Assembly (NCBI RefSeq): GCF_902706195.1 | Contig: NZ_CACSJO010000009.1 | Coordinates: 112,230-176,229 of the forward strand | Direction of reading: 5' to 3' | DNA: 64,000 bases | From: Novosphingobium sp. 18050 | GTDB taxonomy: Bacteria; Pseudomonadota; Alphaproteobacteria; Sphingomonadales; Sphingomonadaceae | Shown: positions 47,451-55,836 of the stretch, in pieces | Position numbering within the stretch: the first letter of the stretch is position 1 | Layout of the letters: every line of letters starts with the position of its first letter | Made by a program: the position numbers and the translations under genes | Notes under the pieces: generated by a model | Databases searched by the model: none | The model's input: the letters and a program-made list of their open reading frames with translations, nothing else | Told to the model about the DNA's origin: nothing

Positions 47451-48704
47451 TCAGGCGGCGGCTTCGAGCCCACTTTGAGCGGACTGTGGTGCCAGCATTT
47501 GGTAAACGAGAGGATAACGACGGGCATTGTAGGCCCAATCGTGGCGGGTTTCGACATGTTCTCGGCCCGCGCGGCGGTAGGCGTCCCAATCGCTGCGCTC
47601 TTCCAGCAGCCGCGCCAGCGAATCGGCGCAGGCTTTCGGATCGTCCGGGGTGAAGAGTACACCGGTCTTGCCGTCGGTCACCAGTTCACGGTGGCCGCCT
47701 ACGTCGCTTGCCGCCACCAACTTGCCCTGAGCCATCGCCTCGAGCGGCTTTAGCGGGGTCACAAGGTCGGTCAGCCGGCTTCGTTTGCGTGGGTAGGCCA
47801 TGACGTCGCACAGCGCATAGTAGCGGTCCACCTCATGATGGGGCACCCGGCCGACGAAGCGAATCGCCGCCGCCGCCGGAGACGCCGCCGCCTGCGCGCG
47901 CAGGTCCTCTTCGCGCGGACCGCCGCCGACCAGCAGCAGCCGGGCATCGGGCTGACGGGCGACGAGATGGGGCATCGCCTCGATCAGGTCGTCGAGCCCC
48001 TCGTAATCGTAGAAGCTGCCAATGAAGCCAATCACCGGGCAGGGACCGTTCGGGCCGTCGAAGCCCAGTTCGCGGGCAAGCTGAGGGTCGCGCGGCAGGG
48101 GGCTGCCGAACAGTTCGAGGTCCACCCCGTTGGGCATGACGGTGATCTTGCTTTCCGGCGTGCCGCGCAGCGCGAGATCACGGCGCAGGCCCTCGCAGAT
48201 CGTCACCACCGCATCGGCGCTGCGCACCACATGGCTTTCGAGCATCCGGGTCAGGCGGTATTTCAGCGAACCTTCGCTGCCGGTGCCGTTTCCGACCGCC
48301 GCATCTTCCCAGAAGGCGCGAATCTCGTAGACCAGTGGAATTCCGTATTTCCGCGCCACGCGCAGGGCCGCCTGACCGCACAGGACCGGGGAGTGGGCGT
48401 GGATCACGTCCGGGCGCCATTCCTTCACGACGCGCTCTATCGCCCGCGCGAAAAGAGCGATCTCGCGCCATTCCAGAAGGCCGGGCAGGCCAGAGGCGCT
48501 GCCGCCGGTGCGGTGAAAGAGGAGACCGTCATGCTCATCGACTGCGCCTTCGTCGGCGGCTTCCACTTTGTTGTAGCGCGGGCCGGTGACGCTGCGCACC
48601 TCAAGCCCCAGTGCCTGCTGGGCTCTGAGGATCGCGCGGGTGCGGAAGGTATAGCCGCTGTGGATCGGCAGCGAATGGTCGAGTACATGGAGAATGCGGG
48701 TCAT
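47451..48704 (-). CDS. Exosortase-A-system-type glycosyltransferase (group 1)
   Basis: A 417-residue GT-B glycosyltransferase starting MTRILHVLDHSLPIHSGYTFRTRAIL, the opening typical of the glycosyltransferases linked to PEP-CTERM/exosortase-A loci (TIGR04063 type, from memory). It has the C-terminal nucleotide-sugar part (GFIGSFYDYEGLDDLIEAMPHL, LLLVGGGPREEDLRAQA, ALKPLEAMAQGKLVAASDVGGHRELV region). It is divergent from a small membrane gene and O-ligase. No exosortase gene is in the window. Confidence 0.9.
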   Translation of the reverse strand: MTRILHVLDHSLPIHSGYTFRTRAILRAQQALGLEVRSVTGPRYNKVEAADEGAVDEHDGLLFHRTGGSASGLPGLLEWREIALFARAIERVVKEWRPDVIHAHSPVLCGQAALRVARKYGIPLVYEIRAFWEDAAVGNGTGSEGSLKYRLTRMLESHVVRSADAVVTICEGLRRDLALRGTPESKITVMPNGVDLELFGSPLPRDPQLARELGFDGPNGPCPVIGFIGSFYDYEGLDDLIEAMPHLVARQPDARLLLVGGGPREEDLRAQAAASPAAAAIRFVGRVPHHEVDRYYALCDVMAYPRKRSRLTDLVTPLKPLEAMAQGKLVAASDVGGHRELVTDGKTGVLFTPDDPKACADSLARLLEERSDWDAYRRAGREHVETRHDWAYNARRYPLVYQMLAPQSAQSGLEAAA

Positions 48705-48770
48705 GGCGTAATTCCTAGCTTGCGAACGCTTAACGCGCCGTCAACTCGAGTTTGCTATCGCACCGCCCAG

Positions 48771-48998
48771 ATGGTCGACATCCTTGCCCTTGCCCTGTCT
48801 CATGGATTGCTGCTGCTTGCCGCCTGGCGGCTGGTATGGCGGCCGGATCTCGATGTCGAAGTGCGGGGGGAAACGCAAGGCGAGGCGCCCGAGCCGACCG
48901 GGCGCACTCCGATTCGCGGGGCCCCCCGGGTCATGCGCACTGGACGGCCTGCCGATAGCGAATCGGCTGGCGGGGAATCGGGGGGCCGCGATGCTTAA
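48771..48998 (+). CDS. Small membrane protein ahead of the O-ligase
   Basis: 75 residues: one N-terminal hydrophobic helix (MVDILALALSHGLLLLAAWRLVW) and a polar, charged, Pro-rich tail. The stop at 48998 overlaps the ATG of the O-ligase (48991) by 8 bp, suggesting translational coupling. No family recognised. Codon use and placement make it likely real. Confidence 0.55.
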   Translation: MVDILALALSHGLLLLAAWRLVWRPDLDVEVRGETQGEAPEPTGRTPIRGAPRVMRTGRPADSESAGGESGGRDA

Positions 48999-50358
48999 CC
49001 TCGGCCTGACCGCGTTTTTCGGCGCCATGATCCTGCTCGGCTTCAAGCGGCCGTTCCTGTGGGTGCTGTGTTACCTCTACGTCGATATCGTTGCGCCGCA
49101 GCTCATCTCGTGGGGTTTCCTCACGCAGATGCCGACATCGCTGATCGCTTTTGCGGCGGCATTCCTCGGCTGGCTGATCTTCGACGACAAACGCGATTCG
49201 CGGTTTACCTGGCGGCAGGGCCTGCTGGCCGCGCTGCTGGTCTATTGCGGCATAAGCACCCTCACCGCCGATTATCCGGTGGAGGCGCTGACCAAGTGGT
49301 CGTGGGTGTGGAAGGCGCTGGTCTTCGCGATGTTCCTGCCGCTGACCCTGCGCACACGCCTGCGAATCGAGGCGGTGGCGCTTGCCATGGTGCTCTCGGC
49401 CAGCGCGCTGATCATCGACGGCGGGCTGAAGACCGCGATGGGCGGCGGCGGCTATGGCTCGCTCATCATCTTCATCGAGAACAACACCGGGCTTTACGAA
49501 GGCTCGATCATCTCCTGCGTGGCCATTGCCATCATCCCGATCGCGATCTGGCTGGCGAAATACGGCACGATCTTCCCGGCCGACTGGCGGGTCTGGACCT
49601 TCACCATCGCGTTGATCTTCGCCTGTTCGCTGATCCCGGTGGGGACGCAGGCGCGTACCGGCCTTGTCTGTCTGGGCATCCTTTGCGTCCTTTACCTCAG
49701 GACCTCGAAGCATCGGTTCGTCATCATGGCCGGCATGACGCTGGCGCCGATGCTGGCGGTTCCGTTTCTCCCCGCATCCTACCTCGCCCGCATGAACACG
49801 ATCGAAAATCACCAGTCCGATCAGTCGGCGGGGACGCGAATCGGCGTGTGGAAGTGGACCATGGGCTACGCCAAGGACCATCCGCTGGGCGGCGGCTTTG
49901 AAGTCTACATGTCGAGCAAGGTCGAATACGACACCGTCTCCAGCCAGACGAGCGGCAGCAACGTGACGATTTCGCGCACCCGCGTGGTCGAGGAAGGCCG
50001 GGCCTTCCACTCAAGCTACTTCGAGATGCTGGGCGAACAGGGCTTCCCCGGGCTCGCGCTGTGGCTGACGCTGCAGATATCGGGCCTCGTCCAGATGGAG
50101 ATGATCCGCCGCCGCTGGAAGGACCGCACCGACCCGGACGAAGCCTGGGCCGCTCCGCTCGCCGTCGCGCTGCAACTGGCCCAGGTGGTCTACCTGATCG
50201 GCTCGCTGTTCGTGGGTATCGCCTTCCAGCCTTTCATCCTGATGCTGATCGGGCTTCAGTGCGGGCTGTGGAGCTACCTTAAGCGGATATCGGGGCCGGA
50301 ACGTGCCCAGCGCCCGGGCGCCCGCAAGATGCAGGTACGGGTTCCCGCTGCGGGATAG
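48991..50358 (+). CDS. O-glycosylation ligase / Wzy-type polymerase (exosortase-A associated)
   Basis: The ATG at 48991 starts MLNLGLTAFFGAMILLGFKRPFLWVL. About ten membrane segments and a large periplasmic loop (SYLARMNTIENHQSDQSAGTRIGVWKW, HPLGGGFEVYM) fit the O-antigen-ligase fold of exosortase-A loci (TIGR03097 type, from memory). 455 residues. It may join or polymerise glycans on exported proteins or EPS. The pairing with the divergent glycosyltransferase supports the assignment. Confidence 0.88.
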   Translation: MLNLGLTAFFGAMILLGFKRPFLWVLCYLYVDIVAPQLISWGFLTQMPTSLIAFAAAFLGWLIFDDKRDSRFTWRQGLLAALLVYCGISTLTADYPVEALTKWSWVWKALVFAMFLPLTLRTRLRIEAVALAMVLSASALIIDGGLKTAMGGGGYGSLIIFIENNTGLYEGSIISCVAIAIIPIAIWLAKYGTIFPADWRVWTFTIALIFACSLIPVGTQARTGLVCLGILCVLYLRTSKHRFVIMAGMTLAPMLAVPFLPASYLARMNTIENHQSDQSAGTRIGVWKWTMGYAKDHPLGGGFEVYMSSKVEYDTVSSQTSGSNVTISRTRVVEEGRAFHSSYFEMLGEQGFPGLALWLTLQISGLVQMEMIRRRWKDRTDPDEAWAAPLAVALQLAQVVYLIGSLFVGIAFQPFILMLIGLQCGLWSYLKRISGPERAQRPGARKMQVRVPAAG

Positions 50359-50612
50359 GACTCGGCTCGCCTCAAAACGTTTGCGCTTTATTCCCTGCCA
50401 TCCTTAACATTAACCAGCATCGGCCGTTATCGTCTGCAATGGCGCGGTTCGCGCGGCATGACGCAGTTTCGTTCCGTACAAAGGCTTAAGGGACAATCCT
50501 GCGTTTACGGCAAATTAACCTTTAATGATCATTGGTCATATGGTTAATACACGGCAATGTCCTTAAAGGTCGCGAGAGCGCCGGGACATCGGGGCAAGAA
50601 GGACACTGACCC
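50359..50612 (+). promoter_or_regulatory. ctrA: ctrA promoter region with TTAA motifs and a GAnTC site
   Basis: Seven TTAA tetramers lie in 254 bp of otherwise GC-rich DNA (50404, 50410, 50486, 50515, 50522, 50544, 50563). One is the perfect CtrA half-site TTAACCAT on the minus strand (50540-50547), and another is TTAACC at 50515-50520. A GACTC site at 50359-50363 fits CcrM methylation (GAnTC). Autoregulation and methylation timing are known for Caulobacter ctrA; here they are inferred. Confidence 0.6.
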
Positions 50613-51308
50613 ATGCGAGTGCTGCTGATCGAGGATGAACCGACCACGGCCCGGGCTATCGAGCTCATGCTGACGGCGGAGGGTTTCAATGTCTACTCGA
50701 CCGATCTTGGCGAAGAAGGTCTCGATCTGGGCAAGCTGTATGACTACGATATCATTCTGCTCGACCTGAACCTGCCCGACATGCACGGCTATGACGTGCT
50801 CAAGAAACTGCGTGTCGCCAAGGTGCAGACGCCGGTCCTGATCCTGTCGGGCATCTCGGAAATGGACAGCAAGGTGCGCTCGTTCGGCTTCGGCGCGGAC
50901 GACTACGTGACCAAGCCATTCCACCGCGAAGAACTGATTGCCCGCATCCACGCCGTGGTCCGCCGTTCGAAGGGCCACTCGCAGTCGGTTATCCGTACCG
51001 GCAAGCTGGTCACCAACCTCGACGCCAAGACGGTCGAAGTCGATGGCGCCCGCGTGCACCTGACCGGCAAGGAATACGCGATGCTGGAACTGCTCAGCTT
51101 GCGCAAGGGCACCACGCTGACCAAGGAAATGTTCCTCAACCACCTTTACGGCGGCATGGACGAACCCGAACTGAAGATCATCGACGTCTTCATCTGCAAG
51201 CTGCGCAAGAAGCTGGCCCACGCCTGCGGCGGCGCCAATTACATCGAGACGGTATGGGGCCGCGGCTACGTGCTGCGTGATCCCGACGAGGCTGCCGAAG
51301 CGGCCTGA
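50613..51308 (+). CDS. ctrA: Cell cycle response regulator CtrA
   Basis: An OmpR/PhoB-family regulator of 231 residues. The receiver domain has the acidic pocket IEDE, phospho-acceptor D51 ([18 protein letters not shown]) and [20 protein letters not shown]. The winged-helix effector has [52 protein letters not shown], in the CtrA pattern (quoted in parts). CtrA controls replication start, division and motility genes in alphaproteobacteria. sciP, its inhibitor, is at 1208-1507. Length and sequence are typical. Confidence 0.97.
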   Translation: MRVLLIEDEPTTARAIELMLTAEGFNVYSTDLGEEGLDLGKLYDYDIILLDLNLPDMHGYDVLKKLRVAKVQTPVLILSGISEMDSKVRSFGFGADDYVTKPFHREELIARIHAVVRRSKGHSQSVIRTGKLVTNLDAKTVEVDGARVHLTGKEYAMLELLSLRKGTTLTKEMFLNHLYGGMDEPELKIIDVFICKLRKKLAHACGGANYIETVWGRGYVLRDPDEAAEAA

Positions 51309-51338
51309 CCGATACGAAACTACCCTGCACCCCTTGCA

Positions 51339-51380
51339 GGAAACGGCGGCCTGCCCTCACGAGGGGCGGGCCGTTTCTCT
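51339..51380. terminator. Terminator hairpin between ctrA and lrgB
   Basis: GAAACGG (51340-51346) and CCGTTTC (51371-51377), with an imperfect inner stem, are followed by TCTTTG. The hairpin lies 31 bp after the ctrA stop and before the convergent lrgB gene. Confidence 0.7.
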
Positions 51381-51385
51381 TTGTG

Positions 51386-52084
51386 TCAGAGCAATAGCGC
51401 CGCGATTGAAAGCAGGGCAGCCGTCACCACTGCGTTGAGCGCCATGCCCAGGCTGGCGAGCGCCCCCGCGGTAGCATCGACCTGAAACGCCCGCGCTGCG
51501 CCTATGCCATGTGCTGCCACGCCAATGGCGAATCCCCGTGCGCGGTAGTCCCGCAGTCCCAGCGCATTGAGCAGCGGCGTTGCAATCATCGCGCCGACCA
51601 CGCCTGCGAACAGCACGATCACCGCCGCCAAGGCCGGAATACCGCCCAGATGTCCGGCAACCGCCATGGCTACCGGCGTCGTCGTCGCGCGCGGAGCGAT
51701 CGAGGCGAGGATTTCGCGCGGCGCCCCGAATAGTGCGAGGATGCCCACCGCGCTCACGATCGAAGTCACTGCTCCTGCCAGAAGCGCCAGAGAAATCGGC
51801 ACGGCAAGGCGTCGGATGCGCACCCGCTCCGCCCAGATCGGCACCGCAAGACCAACGACCGCCGGACCGAGCAGGAAGCTCAACGGCATCGTTGCGGCCT
51901 TGTACGCCGTATAGGGTGTGCCCGTTGCCAGCAGCACGCCGATCAGCACCGGTGTGGACCACAGCACCGGATGGCACAGCGGATGACGGCCGCTGCGCTT
52001 CGAGGCGGTGTCGAAAAACTCGAACACCCCCAAAGTCACGGTCAGCCAGAACAGGGGCGCGGCCAGTAGCGCGGCGTCATTCAT
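51386..52084 (-). CDS. lrgB: LrgB-family membrane protein
   Basis: A 232-residue LrgB/CidB-type protein with about six membrane segments. TVTLGVFEFFD, the AVPISLALLAGAVTSIVSAVGILALFG helix, SIAPRATTTPVAMAVAGHLGGIP and RARGFAIGVAAHGIGAARAFQVD are family stretches. LrgAB modulate cell-wall lysis or small-molecule efflux in various bacteria. The exact role here is unknown. The ATG overlaps the lrgA stop. Confidence 0.9.
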   Translation of the reverse strand: MNDAALLAAPLFWLTVTLGVFEFFDTASKRSGRHPLCHPVLWSTPVLIGVLLATGTPYTAYKAATMPLSFLLGPAVVGLAVPIWAERVRIRRLAVPISLALLAGAVTSIVSAVGILALFGAPREILASIAPRATTTPVAMAVAGHLGGIPALAAVIVLFAGVVGAMIATPLLNALGLRDYRARGFAIGVAAHGIGAARAFQVDATAGALASLGMALNAVVTAALLSIAALLL

Positions 52085-52473
52085 GCACTGTCCTCGGTCA
52101 CGAAACGGGCCAGCGCCCAGCGAAACACCAGCGCGGTGACCACCAGCGTCAGCACGGTCGAAACGATGGTCGCTGCCACCAGCCCGATGCCATAGGCGGA
52201 AAGCGCCGCGCCTTCATCAATCAGCCCAACCGCCGCCGGCACGAACATGACGGCAAGATGTGCGGTGAGCCAGCCAGCCACGGCAACCAGTCCCGGGCGT
52301 TCAAGCGGGACGAGCGCCAGCCAGCCGACGAGCAGCACCATCCCGATCACCGACCCTGGCAGGGCAAGCCCGGTCAGTCTGTGAATCGCTTCACCGGCAA
52401 GTTGGCAGGCAAGAAGCAGGAAGATCGCACGCAGCATTCCTGCGGTTAAGCAGGGCATCGCCTGCGCTGGCAA
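52081..52473 (-). CDS. lrgA: CidA/LrgA-family membrane protein
   Basis: A 130-residue, four-helix holin-like protein (MLRAIFLLLACQLAGEAIHRLTGLALPGSVIGMVLL and HLAVMFVPAAVGLID, in part). It overlaps lrgB by 4 bp. ATG at 52473 is used, and an internal ATG (52437) is also plausible. The pair forms a short operon. Confidence 0.88.
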   Translation of the reverse strand: MPAQAMPCLTAGMLRAIFLLLACQLAGEAIHRLTGLALPGSVIGMVLLVGWLALVPLERPGLVAVAGWLTAHLAVMFVPAAVGLIDEGAALSAYGIGLVAATIVSTVLTLVVTALVFRWALARFVTEDSA

Positions 52474-52581
52474 TCGGCAATTTGGTCAAACGGAGTTGCG
52501 CCGCGCAACTTCGTCGCCCTCACGCGGCATATCGCCCCTCTTTATTGACTGATGCGCCCATGAGTGCCAGTGGCGCGCGCC

Positions 52582-53298
52582 ATGACGGCACACAAATCCG
52601 GCGATCCGACCACGCTCAACCGCCTCTATGGCCGCGCCAAGGGCAAGCCCCTGCGCGCCGCGCAACAGGGCCTGGTCGACGACCTTCTCCCGCGCATCTC
52701 CGTACCCGAAGAAGGCCCGGTCACGTCGACTGCCCTGTTCGGCACGGACCGCCCGTTCCACTTCGAGATCGGATTTGGCGGCGGCGAACACATGGCTGCC
52801 CGCGCCGACATGCTGCCCGACCACGGCTTCCTCGGCGCCGAACCGTTCCTCAACGGCGTGGCCCAGGCCCTCACTCACGTCAGCGGAGACAACGGCGCAC
52901 ACCCGCCGATCGGCAACGTGCGCATCCACCATGGCGACGCGCTGGAAGTGCTGGCGCGTATCCCCGACGGATCGCTGTCGTTCCTTTATCTGCTGCACCC
53001 GGACCCCTGGCCCAAGGCACGTCACGCCAAGCGCCGGATGATGAACGATGGCCCGGTGAACATGTTTGCCGCGAAGCTCAAGCCCGGCGGGGAGTTTAGG
53101 TTCGGCACCGATCACGCGGTCTACGTTCGCCACGCGCTGATGGTCATGCAGAGGCATACCGACCAGTTCGATTGGCTCTGCGAAAAGCCCGGCGATTTCC
53201 AGGTCCGGCCCAGCGGCTGGCCCGAAACGCGCTACGAGAACAAGGCTCGGACCGTCTACGGGCATGAGGTCTGGTACTTCCGGTACAAGCGGAAATAG
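52582..53298 (+). CDS. trmB: tRNA (guanine-N7)-methyltransferase TrmB
   Basis: Methylates G46 of tRNA. ATG 52582 (MTAHKSGDPTTLNRLYGRAKGKPLR) is preferred over the in-frame GTG at 52564. The SAM region IGFGGGEHMAARADMLPDHGFLGAEPF, DGSLSFLYLLHPDPWPKARHAKRRMM and the RYENKARTVYGHEVWYFRYKRK end are typical (each seen in part). 238 residues. Downstream is a REP-like repeat region. Confidence 0.94.
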   Translation: MTAHKSGDPTTLNRLYGRAKGKPLRAAQQGLVDDLLPRISVPEEGPVTSTALFGTDRPFHFEIGFGGGEHMAARADMLPDHGFLGAEPFLNGVAQALTHVSGDNGAHPPIGNVRIHHGDALEVLARIPDGSLSFLYLLHPDPWPKARHAKRRMMNDGPVNMFAAKLKPGGEFRFGTDHAVYVRHALMVMQRHTDQFDWLCEKPGDFQVRPSGWPETRYENKARTVYGHEVWYFRYKRK

Positions 53299-53300
53299 GG

Positions 53301-53430
53301 GAAGTCCTGGGGTCATTACCCCAGACCCCGTGAATGTCGTCGTAGAGGAGCATCTCTGCGTGAATAGCCCGGCGCTAGTACGCGCGCGGTAATGCCGGGG
53401 TTGGGGTGCAGGGGCGTTGGCCCCTGCATT
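53301..53430. repeat. Intergenic REP-like element, copy A
   Basis: A hairpin CTGGGG/CCCCAG (53307-53324) is followed by GACCCCG. About 80 bp later comes a second hairpin TGCAGGGG/CCCCTGCA (53407-53428). The first part is nearly the same as copy B at 59062-59100 (GAAGNCCTGGGGNCATN-type start, AGACCCCG and AATGTCG). It lies between convergent trmB and maeB. Confidence 0.7.
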
Positions 53431-53457
53431 TCTCCCCTTCAACCGTTAGGCTGGACG

Positions 53458-55722
53458 TCAGCCGGCGATCCCTGCCGCCGCCAACACTGCCAGCGTCAGC
53501 ACATCCGGTGCGATGGCGGTCATCGGTGCGATCTGCACTGGCTTTTCCATACCCAGCAGCATCGGCCCGATGGTGGTCGTACCGCCGATTTCGCGCAGCA
53601 GCTTGGCCGAGATATTGGCCGACTGCAGGCCCGGCATGATCAGCACGTTCGCCGGAGCCGTCAGGCGGCTGAATGGATAGAGCGCCATCACCTTCGGGTT
53701 CAGCGCCGCATCGGGAGCTAGTTCGCCCTCATATTCGAAGTCGGGCTGCTGCTCGTCGAGGATGTGGATCGCCTCACGCGTTGCATCCAGCCACTTGCCT
53801 GCGGGGTTGCCGAAGGTGGAGTAGCTGAGGAACGCGACGCGCGGTTCGTGGCCGAGCTTGCGGGCCACGGCTGCCGTTTCGGTGGCGATGACGGCCAGTT
53901 CCTCGGCGCTGGGACGCTCGTTGATGGTGGTATCGGCCATGAAAACCGTGTGGTTCTTGCCGACCAGCATGTGGATGCCGAAGGGCAGCTTGCCCTCAGC
54001 CGGGTCCAGCACGCGGCGCACTTCCTTCATGGACTGCGCAAAGGGACGGGTCACGCCGGTGATCATCGAATCGCCCACGCCCAGCTTGAGCAGGCCGGAG
54101 GCGAAGATGTTGCGGTCGGTATTGACCATGCGCTGGACGTCGCGCTTCAGGAAGCCGCGGCGCTTGAGGCGCTCGTAGAGCATCTCGACCATCGGCGTCA
54201 CATGTTCGGAGACCATCGAGTTCTCGATGTGGAAGCTCTCCGGGTTGGGCACGCCCAGTTCGGCCATGCGGTCGAGGATGGTCTGGGTGCGGCCGACCAG
54301 CACCGGTTCGCCATAGCCGAAATCGCGGTACTGCACGGCGGCGCGCAGGACGACTTCGTTGTCGGCTTCGGCGAAGATCACCCGCTTGGGGTTGGCCTTC
54401 ACCTGCTCGTAGACGCGTGTGAGCACCGAGGTGGTAGGGTTGAGGCGGGCCTTCAGCTGGTGGCGATAGGCTTCGAAGTCCTCGATCGGCTTCTGGGCCA
54501 CGCCCGAATCCATTGCCGCCCTGGCAACGGCCATGGGGACGACTTCCATAAGGCGCGGATCGAACGGCGCCGGGATGATGTAGTCGCGCCCGAACACCTG
54601 GGTCTCGCCGCCGTAGGCAGCGGCAACGTCTTCGTGGACCTGCTCGCGCGCCAGTTCGGCGATGGCGGTGGCGGCGGCGATTTTCATCTCTTCATTGATC
54701 GCGGTGGCCCGCACGTCGAGCGCGCCGCGGAAGATGAAGGGGAAGCCAAGCACGTTGTTGACCTGGTTGGGATAGTCCGACCGGCCGGTGGCGACGATGG
54801 CGTCGGGGCGCACTGCCTTGGCTTCCGGCGGAGTGATTTCCGGGTCCGGGTTGGCCATTGCGAAGATGATCGGCTCGGGCGCCATCGACTTGACCATGTC
54901 GGCGGTGACCGCGCCCTTGGCAGAAAGGCCAAGGATCACGTCGGCACCGACGACGGCTTCGGCCAGAGTGCGGCGGTCGGTCATGACGGCGTGGGTCGAC
55001 TTGAACTGGTCGACGCGCTCGCGGCCCGGATAGATCACGCCCTTGGTGTCGCAGACGAGGACGTTCTCGTGCTTCACACCCATGGACTTGATGAGCGAGG
55101 TGCACGCCAGCGCCGAAGCGCCGGCACCGTTCACCACGACCTTGACCTCATCCAGCTTGCGGCCGGTGATGAGGCAGGCATTGATCAGGCCGGCGGCGGC
55201 GATGATCGCCGTGCCGTGCTGGTCGTCGTGCATGACCGGGATCTTCATGCGTTCGCGCAGGGCCTGCTCGATGATGAAGCACTCAGGCGCCTTGATGTCT
55301 TCCAGATTGATGCCGCCGAAGCTCGGCTCCATCATCGCGATGGCTTCGATCAGGGCCTCGGTGTCTTCGCTGGCCAACTCGATATCGATCGAATCGACGT
55401 CGGCGAAGCGCTTGAACAGGACGGCCTTGCCTTCCATCACGGGCTTGGATGCCAGTGCGCCCAGATTGCCCATGCCCAGAATCGCGGTGCCGTTCGAGAT
55501 GACGGCCACGAGGTTGCCCTTGGCGGTATAGTCGTAGGCGGTGGCGGGATCGTCGGCGATGGCCTGCACCGGTACGGCGACGCCCGGCGAATAGGCCAGG
55601 CTGAGGTCGCGTTGCGTCGCCATCGGTTTAGAGGCGATAATCTCGATCTTACCCGGACGGATCGTCTGGTGGTAGAACAGCGCCTCGCGCTCGGTGAATT
55701 GGACCTTGGACTTATCGGACAA
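53458..55722 (-). CDS. maeB: NADP-dependent malic enzyme with phosphotransacetylase-like C-terminus
   Basis: MaeB converts malate to pyruvate with NADP+. It starts at TTG 55722 (GGGGAG 7 bp upstream, MSDKSKVQFTEREALFYHQ). No in-frame ATG occurs until well inside the catalytic domain. The 754 residues comprise the malic N-terminal and NAD-binding domains (AYSPGVAVPVQAIADDP, GGINLEDIKAPECF, VNGAGASALACTSLI) and a C-terminal PTA-like domain (VIFAEADNEVVLRAAVQYRDFG, GMEKPVQIAPMTAIAPD, each in part). The fused PTA domain usually lacks activity but is structural or regulatory. Complete and normal. Confidence 0.95.
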   Translation of the reverse strand: MSDKSKVQFTEREALFYHQTIRPGKIEIIASKPMATQRDLSLAYSPGVAVPVQAIADDPATAYDYTAKGNLVAVISNGTAILGMGNLGALASKPVMEGKAVLFKRFADVDSIDIELASEDTEALIEAIAMMEPSFGGINLEDIKAPECFIIEQALRERMKIPVMHDDQHGTAIIAAAGLINACLITGRKLDEVKVVVNGAGASALACTSLIKSMGVKHENVLVCDTKGVIYPGRERVDQFKSTHAVMTDRRTLAEAVVGADVILGLSAKGAVTADMVKSMAPEPIIFAMANPDPEITPPEAKAVRPDAIVATGRSDYPNQVNNVLGFPFIFRGALDVRATAINEEMKIAAATAIAELAREQVHEDVAAAYGGETQVFGRDYIIPAPFDPRLMEVVPMAVARAAMDSGVAQKPIEDFEAYRHQLKARLNPTTSVLTRVYEQVKANPKRVIFAEADNEVVLRAAVQYRDFGYGEPVLVGRTQTILDRMAELGVPNPESFHIENSMVSEHVTPMVEMLYERLKRRGFLKRDVQRMVNTDRNIFASGLLKLGVGDSMITGVTRPFAQSMKEVRRVLDPAEGKLPFGIHMLVGKNHTVFMADTTINERPSAEELAVIATETAAVARKLGHEPRVAFLSYSTFGNPAGKWLDATREAIHILDEQQPDFEYEGELAPDAALNPKVMALYPFSRLTAPANVLIMPGLQSANISAKLLREIGGTTTIGPMLLGMEKPVQIAPMTAIAPDVLTLAVLAAAGIAG

Positions 55723-55836
55723 GTGTAATCTCCCCGGCTTCGCCTGGGGCCCTAACGAATCTGATGGCGACGCGATAGGGGAAAGGATGGCTGTCGTGCT
55801 TCCCAAAACGCGCAGCGCGGGGCTAACGCTTCCGGC

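Noticed and set aside
53764..55728. 654-codon plus-strand ORF opposite maeB
   Set aside because: Shadow of maeB, in a frame rich in His/Gly/Asp typical of antisense reading of a GC-rich gene.
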